From Chlorops oryzae (taxonomy: Eukaryota > Arthropoda > Insecta > Diptera > Chloropidae), in assembly GCA_020466095.1 (NCBI GenBank), contig CM035807.1, forward strand, positions 20,375,985 through 20,439,984: a stretch of 64,000 nucleotides of DNA, written 5' to 3'. Made by a program: the position numbers and the translations under genes. Below the pieces are notes generated by a model, which saw nothing but the letters and a program-made list of their open reading frames with translations, was not told the DNA's origin and made no database searches. Shown here piece after piece: positions 45,884 through 56,096 of the stretch (the stretch's first letter is position 1; every line of letters starts with the position of its first letter).

Positions 45884-48874
45884 TTAAGACCTCGTCCGTC
45901 GAGAAAAATGTGGGGCCCGGGGCGAGCTTCTCTCTAAGGGCTCTCGGTTTTGGAAAGAAAGCAAAAAAGGAAGACTTATAAGAAGACAATTCGGGAACTT
46001 TTGGGGACATCCGGGAGTATCTTACAGATAATGTTGATTATTATTATTTTGTGTTTTTTTAAGTCGATAATTGCCTGTTGGACTTAACTCGAAAACACTC
46101 GGTGCCTACCAAGTTATACGACTGGGGGCGCCACTGTCATATACAATGTACTCATGCAGGGTATAGCCACAATGAAAATCCTTGATAAGGATTCAGTGCT
46201 AACTTCACTGCACCAATAGCGACAGTCCCAGGAAGAATCCCGCAAGGGGCCTCCTAAAGATCAGGAACAATCCATTTGGTCATTGGGCTCTTGATTTCCG
46301 ATGTTCCATTGTTTACTAGGTCATTTTGTCAACCCTTCGTATATTGCTACCCAGGAGGTTATACAGTTGAATAAATCCAGTTTGATCCAAATACTCAATT
46401 ACGATCTATTAAACGTTTGACTAGGGTCCGAGGGCTTGTTAAGCCTGTTTACCCTCCAAGAATGATCCTCTAGCTGGAATGTGGATTATTAAAGCAACGA
46501 TTAATTTCAAAAAGTGCGACTCAAAAGAGATGTCATCACCCTTCATGGAGTCTTGTTCGAGGGATACCACCAACGATCCAAGCCCCCTCTCGATAAGGCT
46601 GCTCGAGACTATCAAACTAGATATACCTACAGGGACTTTTAAATTACAGAAAAATTTCGATAAAAATATAGACATCTTGAGATATAAGAATCGTTCATAG
46701 GTGCTCCAAAAAAGGTGCTTATATGCCGAAATGATTTCATCGAAATCTGTTCAATAAAATTAAAAATCGCAATGGCTCAGTTTTTGGTACTTTTAAGCGG
46801 GAAATGGTGTTTATCTGAGGAATACTGAATACCAAAAGTTGCACCGATTCATCGCATCAAAAATTAAAGTTTCAATCACATCTTTTTCAGAGACCCTGTC
46901 GCCTCAGAGCGCCCTATTGCTTCGGTCTCTCCTATTGCTTCGGTCTCTCCTATTGCTTCGGAGATCCCTACGGCTTCGAGCCCCCTATTGATCAAGGGCC
47001 TTAAAATCACTTAACGTCAATTCCGACACTGTTTGGAGTATAACTTCAGTTTTTCCTTAAACCCAAAGCCCACAGTCAAACGGATGGGAGTAAGTGAATA
47101 AGTACCTTTGACTGTCAATAGAAGGAAGAAAAAAATAAGAAGAAAAAAGCTTCAGGCTTTCGCTTTATAAGTAAATAATACGTCGTTAGAGACTATTCTC
47201 GATGCTTTTCTTTTTCCAATTAGTTTCATCCATTTTCCAATTCTGTGCTTACTTAACCCAGATAGGCAATGCGCATTGCCATTAACCCAGCTGAGACGTA
47301 TTCACACCGAAATCCGATGAGTCCGATGCATGGAAATTGTCACACACATTCAATGGCTATGGCTTTGAATTGACTTTCAAGATGTTTTTGTTGACTCTGG
47401 CCCGCTCGAGTGTTCCAAGTGCAATTTTGTATCTCTTTTTTTTCCCCTCTTCTTCTTTCTATTTTTTTATATTTTCGCATTTAAATTTTTTTTTTTTTTT
47501 GTGGGAGGCATTTGTGTAATTAACCTAGTTTTTTTTTTTTTGCTCTTCAAGCTTTTTCATGTCACTCAGCACTTAAATGTGCAGTCATGCTGCATGTGGC
47601 AAATCCATTCGCACTAATTTTTTCTTTTTAAATCACTCTTCCAGCTGCATTTTGTGCATTGAGCAAATCAACTAAGGCGACCTAATGCAACGCATGAAGG
47701 CTAGCAGTATCCAGTTATGACCTTAATAGAGATTGATTCCATTCATGCCCGTATGCCCTTGAATCGGAGCAGATTTTTACGTTGTGTGTGGAGCTGCCAC
47801 TCCCAATGCTTCTTAGGCTTCAGTTTTCCTCTAAACGCCGCCAGATTGCATATGAGAGAAAAATTGTTGTGGGTCAAAAGCGGTTTGGTATCTTATGTTC
47901 GCATACAAAATGCAACAGTGACCTTGGGACGGCAGCGAACGGGATTTATCGGCGGCATAAAATATGATTAATGATATGAAAGATTGAAAAAAAAAAAATT
48001 TAAGTCTCTGTTAAAGATTAAATTAGACTTTGGAGGTATTTTAAAGTTTGTTTTGACTGCATTTCATCGGCTGTGATACGTGAACATAATCCAACTAGGC
48101 CGTAAAATAGAGGCGAAGTTTCCCCAATTAATCAGGTTTATTAATAATTCAAGGTGAAAACCTAAAAGAGGTGTACACGTGATGCAGCATAAAATGCCTA
48201 AAAATTGCCTTATTGTTATACATAATAACCATATTTTTGGAAATCTATTAGGCACTTTTGGTGCTTTAAATTTTCTAGAAGCACTTTTGAGACTTACCAT
48301 AACCGAATATATCCCTATGGTTATGACGTATAAGGCTAGATTCCCTGACATGGTTGGCTGTGACCTATAATCTCCTTGCAATTGTCTAAGGGTATTAAGT
48401 TATATTCTTGGATTCACTTGTACCTTAAAGAAGTACCTTTACGACTGCTCTCTGGGGACCTTGAACGGCATGACTTCACCATTTGATCTTGGAGAACGGC
48501 CCTATGTGATCAATATTTGGTCACTTCTTCAGGCACTAAAATACTACCGAGGCATTTAAGATATAATTTCCTAGAAGTTACCCCGTCTATACCTTCCCGC
48601 TAGGAACCTGTCGTGAAAGTACAAATTTCCAGTTGTCCCAACATTAACTTTTATAGAACTGTATGAGAACTGGCTTTATAATCAATGATCCCAAATTTTA
48701 GCCCTTCTTCGGGCTTTTTGAGTCTAACTTAGTATTTAAAATAAATTTTTTTTTACTATTGGGCAACAAATTTTTCAATATAAACTTCCACTAAAAAGCA
48801 AAACAACTAGGTACTACTTTGTGGAAAAGGTACCCCCGATTAAGGAGTTGGCAGAACGGGCTAACCCGAACTAT
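45884..48874. other. Gene-free DNA with a short 20-bp tandem repeat
   Basis: The only defined structure is a 20-bp unit (CCTATTGCTTCGGTCTCT plus two bases) repeated about three times at 46912-46972. Poly(T) runs at 47485-47500 and 47528-47541 are present. A - strand frame at 48064-48381 overlaps a + strand frame of similar length, and neither has a recognisable domain. Confidence 0.45.
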
Positions 48875-48988
48875 CAGGGGCGGAAATTTCACATAGATAT
48901 GCGAAAACAATACCCCATTAGTGCCATCATAGTTGTCACAAATTATTTTTTTTTGACAAGAGTAGCAAAAATGCTAGCGCTGACCCTG
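48875..48988. mobile_element. Diverged CAGGGGCGGA-type MITE, copy 1
   Basis: It begins CAGGGGCGGAAATTTC and ends GCTGACCCTG. It shares CACATAGATATGCGAAAA and ATTAGTGCCATC in order with 51105-51224, so the two are members of one family of about 115-120 bp. The ends are hAT-like. No target duplication is visible. Confidence 0.6.
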
Positions 48989-49034
48989 TATACAACTTTA
49001 ACATTCATAAAGTGAGTGAGAATTATTGTATAAC

Positions 49035-49179
49035 CAGTGCCGTAGCAACCATAGGGGCAAGAGGGGGCTTTTCCCCCCACGCATTTTTGTTTTTCCCATG
49101 AATAAAATTGAAAAAATAATTTTTCCCCACGCAAATTGGAAAAAATTTTCCTACGCAAAACAGAATTGCTACGGCACTG
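49035..49179. mobile_element. 145-bp hAT-like MITE with perfect TIR and TSD
   Basis: Inverted termini CAGTGCCGTAGCAA and TTGCTACGGCACTG are perfect over 14 bp, flanked by a perfect 8-bp repeat TGTATAAC (49027-49034 and 49180-49187). The interior contains CATGAATAAAATTG and AATAATTTTTCCCC. A diverged relative is at 62593-62708 in INPP5F intron 1. The perfect ends and duplication suggest a recent insertion. Confidence 0.9.
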
Positions 49180-49187
49180 TGTATAAC

Positions 49188-51104
49188 TTAAGGCACTGTT
49201 TACAAAAAGGCATTCAAAAAAATTCAAGCACTCTTTAAGAAGTTTTTTACAGCCTCTGGCTCCTATCAAAGTGCTTTCACCTCTCTCTTGACACTCTCTC
49301 TCCACATCTCTCCACACTGCCATTTTTGGAAATTGGTTTTTCCTTTTTTTTTCACATACATACAATAATTAGGCATTAAGCTAGACTTCTATTGATAATA
49401 ATTCTCATCTACTTTATTTGAAAGTCCTAGATATTTTCTTCGAAGAATTATGAATAAGACTCTGGAGTCTAGACTTTGAAAAAGTGCTTTAAAATATCCC
49501 AAAATATTCCTCGAATCGGAGCAAGAAATTATGAATATCGGAAAATGTTGAAAGCCTCTCAATTCGACATGAACTTCCGTGTGCTATAAATTTCCTCAGT
49601 CATTCGCATTCGCCTTAATTCGGATTGAAGCAATAACCGACGAACTGGGGGCATTCAAAATTTAAATTGGCGCTGTTCACCTTGGCGACTCCTACTTCTG
49701 ACAACAGACAACAACAACAACAACAACAAAATTGAAAAAAGACTCCACAAATGATAAACGATAACATTGACGTCTATCGAGCTGCACTTTAAATACGTTA
49801 ACGATCTCTTGGCAAATCACATGAGGAAATTTTCAATGCGAGATGCAAACGTTGCAGCCTCCTCGGACTCGGCCTCGTCCTCGGCGGCGCGATGATGCCT
49901 CACCATTTTGCGCATGAGCTTTTCACACCACACTCATGTGGACAGCTACGAAGTGCGCAAATCCGATTAATTGCCTTAAGGTCGTGTGGCAGGTAGAGAT
50001 AACTTACTGTAACAAGCAGCTAGAGGCGATCGAATTTTTAAATGATTAATGCGAATCGAAGATGAGGGAAAACATTTTCGAAATAAATAAAAAGAAAGAA
50101 GAAATTTTTTCGTTAAGCTTTGAGTAATTGGAAAGCTTGTGAGAAAGGCAAAGAAAAGAAAATATCTTTTAAGAAAATAAAAAAAAAAACTTTTTGCGAT
50201 AAATTTCTCAATAAAATTGGTTTAAATGACATGCAGCAAGGATACAAAGCCTACGCCTACAGACTTCATTGATTCAATTCATTTAAATTCATTTAACGCG
50301 ATGCCGAAACCTGACCTCGTGATCGACTTTAATCGTCGATATCACGCAATAAAAAATCGATTCGTTTTCGAGGAACGGATTTACGGGGTTTTTTTTTTTT
50401 TTTTTTGGTTCGTCAACTGTTTTGATATGCATCGCACCTTATCGGCTTGCGTTCTTATAAACCATAAAAAGGAAAAATATTTAAAAAATAATAATAAAAT
50501 AAATAAAGTCCATGCCATCTTAACCCAAAACTGTCAGTTTTAAGAACACTTCCTGAAGTGAGGCAAAAGACACAAATCAATAAAGGGAAAAGAAGAAGAA
50601 AAAAGACTGCCAGGCATCTGACAGGCGCATCAACGCATCAAGATTTTATCAGCGATATTTTTCAGTTTGCAAAATTGCCTTTCAGCTTTAACAAAAGGCC
50701 TTCTTTCTTGTCTCGATGCTTTTAAGCCTCATTAAAGACGAAATGTGACACTTGTTCTTGAGATATTTTAATGAAGTTAACAAAAAATTCTTCAGTCCAG
50801 AGATGGAGAGATAACTTTCTGTCATGACAGAGAGAAAGGGATGAGAATTCTTCTCACTGGATGGAAGCGAAAATACCGGATGACATTTTTCTGAGGCGAA
50901 ATTAATCGGAATGGGGATATAATTTCCCCTTGTTGCACTCCACTGCCTTAATTACTTTCGAATGTGAGAAATGAAAATAATTTCGGCACCAAAAAGAGTA
51001 AAAACTATGCCAATTGCTTAACATTAACTTCCAATGGTCAAACGGGTGTCCCACTATTTCTCACGAAGACATTTTTTTTTTGCAGGAACACGCAGGTCTC
51101 GATT
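49188..51104. other. Gene-free DNA with one G+C-rich patch
   Basis: A G+C-rich patch at about 49850-49920 contrasts with its A+T-rich surroundings. On the - strand, 49915 to 49817 reads as a 32-codon ATG-to-TGA frame rich in Glu/Ala/Arg that could be an exon end, but no joining exon was found. Poly(T) at 50390-50406. Confidence 0.4.
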
Positions 51105-51224
51105 CAGGGAGTGGCAAATGCCCAAAATGCCACATAGATATGCGAAAAAAGTACCAAATTAGTGCCATCGTAGGCGGTAATATATTATTTTATCCCAGAG
51201 CGGAAAAAATCTGGATCGGCCCTG
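51105..51224. mobile_element. Diverged CAGGGGCGGA-type MITE, copy 2
   Basis: This copy begins CAGGGAGTGGCAAATG and ends GGATCGGCCCTG. It carries the CACATAGATATGCGAAAA and ATTAGTGCCATC landmarks of the 48875-48988 copy. No target duplication was seen. Confidence 0.6.
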
Positions 51225-52319
51225 GGTACACGCTTTGAAAAAATATAAATGGTGTGGAAGGGGTGGGAGATAGGATGCTGTGACCTCCATAGAGGTATCC
51301 AGAATTTCAGTTAGGGAGGGGCAAGATACAAAAAGTTTGTTCTATATGTATGGTAGGAACTTTTGCGTATGTTCCTAGGTGTTGCCACATGTACGCATAG
51401 GTTTCCTTCTATCTTCAGAAAAACGATTTTGGCAGCCGTATCTCATTTCTTGATAGCCTTGGAAAACTCTCTTGCGGTGTATACTGAGCAGAAACTAATT
51501 AGAGGGGGGCAGCTGCCCCTCCCTTCCCTACTGTAAATGTGCCCATGGTGACCTCTATTTGTTTACGTTACAGTTCTACGGCCTTACAATGCTCAAAGGG
51601 GCTCTGAAGAGAGAACTCCTTTTTTTTCTTAGCCATTATTAATCCCGTTTTATAACGGGGTAGGTACGCTTTGTGGTCTTAATGATGCCACAAAATTTTT
51701 CTTAAAGCCGACCTGTCGCTTCTCTGAAGAACGAACTCCACCAATCCGAAATTTGTCTCTATGTTTAGGCAAGGCACTTCATACAGTAAGCACGACTTAC
51801 TAAAGTAGCCCTAGAAATCACAAGATACTGTAAAAATTTAGCCTTTAATACTTTAATAATAATAATAATTGTCAAAATTTCACTTGATTGCGGCAGCGGA
51901 TTTCAATAAAAATATAAAAAAAAAATTAATCAAAGGGCGTAATCCAGGCTATTATGAAGAGAGGGATTTTTTTTATTTTAGTTCACAATCAAAGTAGATT
52001 TAGACTTATGGCTCGATTGCCAATTAATTTATTGTTAAAGCAGGGGACCATGTTCCCATCAGCCCAATCCGCCTTGTCTAAAGGACTAAAAATAACGCAA
52101 AATACTTGGCCTTGATCCCCAGAGAAAATTGTGGTATTGGGGACGATAATAAAGTCTAAGAAAGCATATCATTGAGGTGGATTGAAATTTGAAAGCATAG
52201 CTTTCCACGAAGGCATAGCGTCCTCGAAGTCAGCCGAAGAATTAAGTCAATATTATTATATCTTTATATGAAGTAAACCAATGATTATCGATATTTCGAT
52301 AGATAGGGAAATAAGGAAA
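51225..52319. other. Gene-free DNA
   Basis: I find no gene or bounded repeat here. A short (AAT)n run lies near 51860. Confidence 0.5.
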
Positions 52320-52323
52320 TTAA

Positions 52324-52474
52324 CCCTTTAATGCCACAATTTTTTTTTCAATGAAAAGTTTAGATTTGACTAATTTTGGGTAGAAAAACATGAATCTGAT
52401 ATAATTATTATTCGTTTTTCTTGGTAATTTGTTCGAAAAAAGTCCGTCTAGAGACGGAGCCAGGAATTCGAGGG
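52324..52474. mobile_element. 151-bp TTAA-flanked MITE (piggyBac-like), copy 1
   Basis: The outer ends CCCTTTAATGCC and GGAATTCGAGGG (reverse complement CCCTCGAATTCC) are flanked by TTAA (52320-52323 and 52475-52478). The same element recurs at 58841-58991 with the same overall length and internal text (GACTAATTTTGGGTAGAAAA, GGTAATTTGTTCGAAAAAAG), and in inverted, shorter form at 53825-53943. A 16-bp palindrome TCCGTCTAGAGACGGA at 52443-52458 is specific to this copy. Confidence 0.8.
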
Positions 52475-52478
52475 TTAA

Positions 52479-53689
52479 ATGAAATTCAGAGGATCAAGGT
52501 AAAAAAAACAAAAAAATTGGAGTAAAAACTACCGTACAAAAGTTGAAATTAATGAAAAAATAGTTTTAAATCGTCCCACATCGCTTCGTGATGTTCCTTG
52601 TTCGGCTGTTCAGCTTAAACTGAGATAAGAGCGTAATAAATACATTTTGAAGTGAGAAATTAACTTTGGAACGACTGCTCCAAAAACCCCAAAAATTATT
52701 ACATAACTTAAAATAAATGTCCCCAAATATGTTTGTGTGGATAAGCCGTTCCTTTTGAGATCCTTTCAAGTGTCGTTCGAACCGCCAATTTACTCCCACA
52801 CCATTCCTTATACAACCTTAAAGTTTAAAGTGTATCTAAGCCCACGGAAGACTTTTTTATTTTCGTTTTCTTTTCGTTTCGTTGTGTAAGAAATTCGAGC
52901 TGGAATTGTCCCCTTTACATATTGATATCGCACAAATCTACCGCACTCCATCGTAAGCCTTTCAATTACGTGCAACAAACTGCATTTCGCATGCATCCAA
53001 TTTCCAGTCATCCATTGTACGCCGGACTGTGACTAAAGCGGCATATTTGTTGTTGTTGTTGTTGGTGTGTTTGTTGTAAACTGGCATCCGACACTAGAGA
53101 GGCATTCGAGCTGCTAAGTCGAAAAGTTGTTATTGTCGCGGCCACCACCAATGTCGTCGTTGTTATTTTAAGTCATTAATGGTCATTTAAATGTCCATTT
53201 TCGCCAATCGTTATTGCGCAATTTACCAACGCAAACTTTCATTCCAATCGAAGGCGTTGCGGTGTCGGCCAGTTTATAAACACTTCTTCTACACCTTGTC
53301 TCCCTCCCGGCCACTCTCTCTCTCTCTCTTCTCTTGATCTTTCTTAGACGCTTTCAATGCATTTGATTGCGTTCGCGAGCATTTCCGAGCCACGCTTAAT
53401 CGTTCGACAATAACAGTTTGCTTCGCTAATTTTTGTACAATTTTCTGTTAACAATTGGCAGTAATTTTCTGATTGGGAATTTAAGCTTTGAAATGAAGAT
53501 TTGTGAACTTGTTGTTTCGATGAGCGGGGTACATACATACATATATGTATGTAGGTACATATGTGGGTACAATGCAAGAAAATTCTTCTCGGATTTCAAA
53601 ATTATTCAATCTTCGCTACTGAACTGATTAACATTAAGGCATTGGACACTTAAAAGCTAACAAAGTAGAATGAGGAAGAAGAACGGTGT
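52479..53689. other. Gene-free DNA
   Basis: No supported gene. (TTG)n at about 53048-53065 and (CT)n at about 53313-53332 are present. A (TACA/TGTA)-rich near-palindrome lies at 53531-53565. Confidence 0.5.
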
Positions 53690-53729
53690 CCGTTAACCCT
53701 TAATCGCAAATGAACCCATAAATGGTTTG

Positions 53730-53732
53730 TGT

Positions 53733-53765
<33 letters not shown>
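53730..53765. repeat. Poly(A) run of over 30 bases
   Basis: An uninterrupted run of A follows sequence (TTAACCCTTAATCGCAAA, 53693-53710) that resembles an inverted piece of the nearby satellite. It could be a retroposon tail or simple slippage. Confidence 0.8.
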
Positions 53766-53768
<3 letters not shown>

Positions 53769-53824
53769 CAAAACATAGTTACAATTTGATGAAGAGCGTT
53801 ATATCATTATATTTGAAGCCTTAA

Positions 53825-53943
53825 CCCTGTAATTCCTGGCTTTTTCGAATAAAAAATTTTTTTTATTATTTCAGATTCTTTTTGTCTATCCGAAATTAAT
53901 CTTATTTGATTTTTTCATCGAAAAAAAATTTGGCATTAGAGGG
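53825..53943. mobile_element. TTAA-flanked MITE, inverted and shortened copy 3
   Basis: In reverse complement this reads CCCTCTAATGCC...GATGAAAA...TTCGAAAAA.GCCAGGAATTACAGGG, matching the 151-bp family at 52324 and 58841 with internal loss. TTAA borders both ends (53821-53824 and 53944-53947). Its right-hand GGG-TTAA coincides with the first boundary of the satellite at 53941-54400. Confidence 0.75.
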
Positions 53944-54400
53944 TTAATAAAATCATATTCTGCAAAAACAAAAATTCTGCTACATATTTAACATATCATA
54001 CAGTAAAGGGTTAAAGAAACCATTTACTGCGAAAATTTCTTTCAACTTATTTAATATATCATGCAGTTATGGGTTAATGACACCATATACTGCGCAAATT
54101 TGTTTCAAGTTATTTCATATATCAGACGGAAAAGGGTTAATGAAACCATTTTCTGCAATAAAAATTTTCTGCTACTTATTTCACACATCATGCATTAAAG
54201 GGTTAATAAAACCATTTACTCCGAAATAATTTTTCGACTTATTTAATATAAAATGCAGTAAAGGGTTAATAAAACCATTTACTCCGAAAAAAATTTTCGA
54301 CTTATTCAATACTTCATGCAGTAAAGGGTTAATAAAACTATTTATAATGAACAATTTTTTTTTTCAATTACATCTTTTATCCTGCAGTAAAGGGTTAAAT
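53941..54400 (+). repeat. ~64-bp satellite array bounded by GGGTTAA
   Basis: GGGTTAA occurs at 53941, 54008, 54071, 54134, 54200, 54263, 54326 and 54392, giving spacings of 67, 63, 63, 66, 63, 63 and 66. Most units continue as AATAAAACCATTTACT.CGAAA, then a T-rich part, ACTTATTTAATAT and ATGCAGTAAAGGG. Later units (from 54200) are the most alike. The array starts exactly at the end of the TTAA MITE at 53825-53943. A related inverted piece is at 53693-53728 and another end at 62203-62218. Confidence 0.9.
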
Positions 54401-55830
54401 GTGGTGTCCCTTGAGGCTATTGAACTTTAATATTATTTTCGGAAATATTTAGGTCATAATGTGAACGGACTCAAAAAAAAAAAACTTTCGCAAGTTAAAT
54501 GGACGACATATGGCAAAAGGCGAAAAGAGTAACCCGAAACCGAAATCATCTCAACAGACCAAAGACAATAATCCAAAAGCAACGATAATCAATTTTCATT
54601 TAAAACTTTGATGACAAAAAAAAAAAAATAAAAATTTCTTTCGGGATTCGAAGATTGAATGAAGGCGAGATTCAATCAGCGAAGGCTTTATAAATTTCTA
54701 TTAATTTTTATTTTAAAAAATTGATTCTGCTTTTTTAAATTTTAATTTATGGTAGAAGCTTTGCTGTTGACACATTTTCTTAAATTCGGCGGGGGTTGGC
54801 CATTTCTTTTTTTTTTTTATCAAAAATTATGGTCTTTGTAGGCTTATTGAAGCCATAGAGCAAACACACAGCCGATGGAATCTCTGTTCCAATATCAAAA
54901 AGGGTTCAAATAAGCTTTAATGTTTGATTAATCTATAAAAACTGTGAAAAACTCCCTTTTTTCGCTCAATCACTCCTATATTAAGTATCAATAAATGGTA
55001 TTAATTGTTGAGCTTCGGGTGCGGCTCCTTGATTAATTTTTGCTAATTGCTTATTTTTGATTTTGATAAATTTTTCTTAGTTAAAAGTAATATTTACTTA
55101 GAGGTATTTTTTAAAGATAGTTTTTCAAAATAGAGAGAAAATGGCACGAAAACTGGAATGCACTGAAAAAAAATTATTTAATTTTTATTACCTTTTTTGT
55201 TTAAAAATTTTTCTCAATGAAAAAAAAAAAATAGGTTCCTTGTTTTATCTACTATCAGTCGCTATTGGTTTCATCTTCCTGTCTGAATTAATTTTCGAGA
55301 TATAAGATTATGAAAAATGGGTTGCTAAAATGGTTCTTTCAGAAACCCTGCGCAATAAGACTCTAAAAACCGGTTTCTACAATGCTTTTACCTATTAACT
55401 ATGCACAAATCAACAAACATTTAAAATCTCGTTCAGGCCGATTGCCTTCCTGAGCCGGCAAGAACCTTCAATCCAAACTTAAAGATAGGCGAATGCGCGG
55501 ACGGACATATAGACGCAAGAATATATCTGCGAATCTCAGAACTTAAAAAAAATTTCACTTAAGAATTGTAAACTCTAATATATATACCTAGCAATAGTGG
55601 GTTATAAGAGAAGAAAGAAATTGTTTGGGGACACTTTGGAGTCCGATGTTTCCTCCTCCACGATGATGAAACAACCCAATCGATTGATGGCTGAACACCT
55701 TAACCCTTGTTCGATTAACATTTAGTTTTATTTCGATTGATCGAAAGGACAATGTGGGGCGGCAGTTAGTTAATACACTCATAAGCTATATAAGTACATA
55801 AATACTAATGCTTTCAATTTAAAAATACTT
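54401..55830. other. Gene-free DNA downstream of HtrA2
   Basis: No gene is supported. Poly(A)/poly(T) runs occur at 54475-54484, 54616-54628 and 54807-54818. The - strand frame at 55588-55782 lacks a domain. Confidence 0.5.
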
Positions 55831-55835
55831 TAGAA

Positions 55836-55841
55836 TTTATT
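55836..55841 (-). other. Polyadenylation signal of HtrA2
   Basis: AATAAA on the - strand lies 90 bp past the HtrA2 stop codon, a plausible 3' end for a short 3' UTR. Confidence 0.55.
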
Positions 55842-55930
55842 TGGTTTTGGAAAAAAAAAACAAGCTTGCTGGCAATAATTAACTTAAAAAGTAGGTTAAA
55901 AAATTAATTGATTTAGAAAGATGCATCCTT

Positions 55931-56096
55931 TTATGAGTCTTCGGGCGTTATGCTAACTTTTATTTTCTTCATTCCACGGAAAACTGTTAAGTCTAGTGTT
56001 TTTGTAGAAGCTCCTAAAACCTCGTACACATCGGATGAGTCTTTGATCTCCTTTTCATTAATATGCGTTACGATATCTCCAGGACTTAAGCCGCCA
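55931..56096 (-). CDS. HtrA2: HtrA2 exon 3 (PDZ domain)
   Basis: The 166-nt exon follows acceptor TTCTTTCAG and completes codon 360, giving ...[15 protein letters not shown], the PDZ carboxylate-binding region of HtrA proteases. It ends in ITPEDS and a TAA stop. The intron between exons 2 and 3 is 75 bp, typical of flies. Confidence 0.93.

Noticed and set aside
46912..46972. Three 20-bp repeats considered as a mobile or CRISPR-like structure
   Set aside because: Only about three short units without ends or spacers. Ordinary tandem repeat.
53941..54400. Regular ~64-bp array considered as a CRISPR array
   Set aside because: The genome is a fly. Repeat and spacer parts are both similar between units, so it is a satellite.
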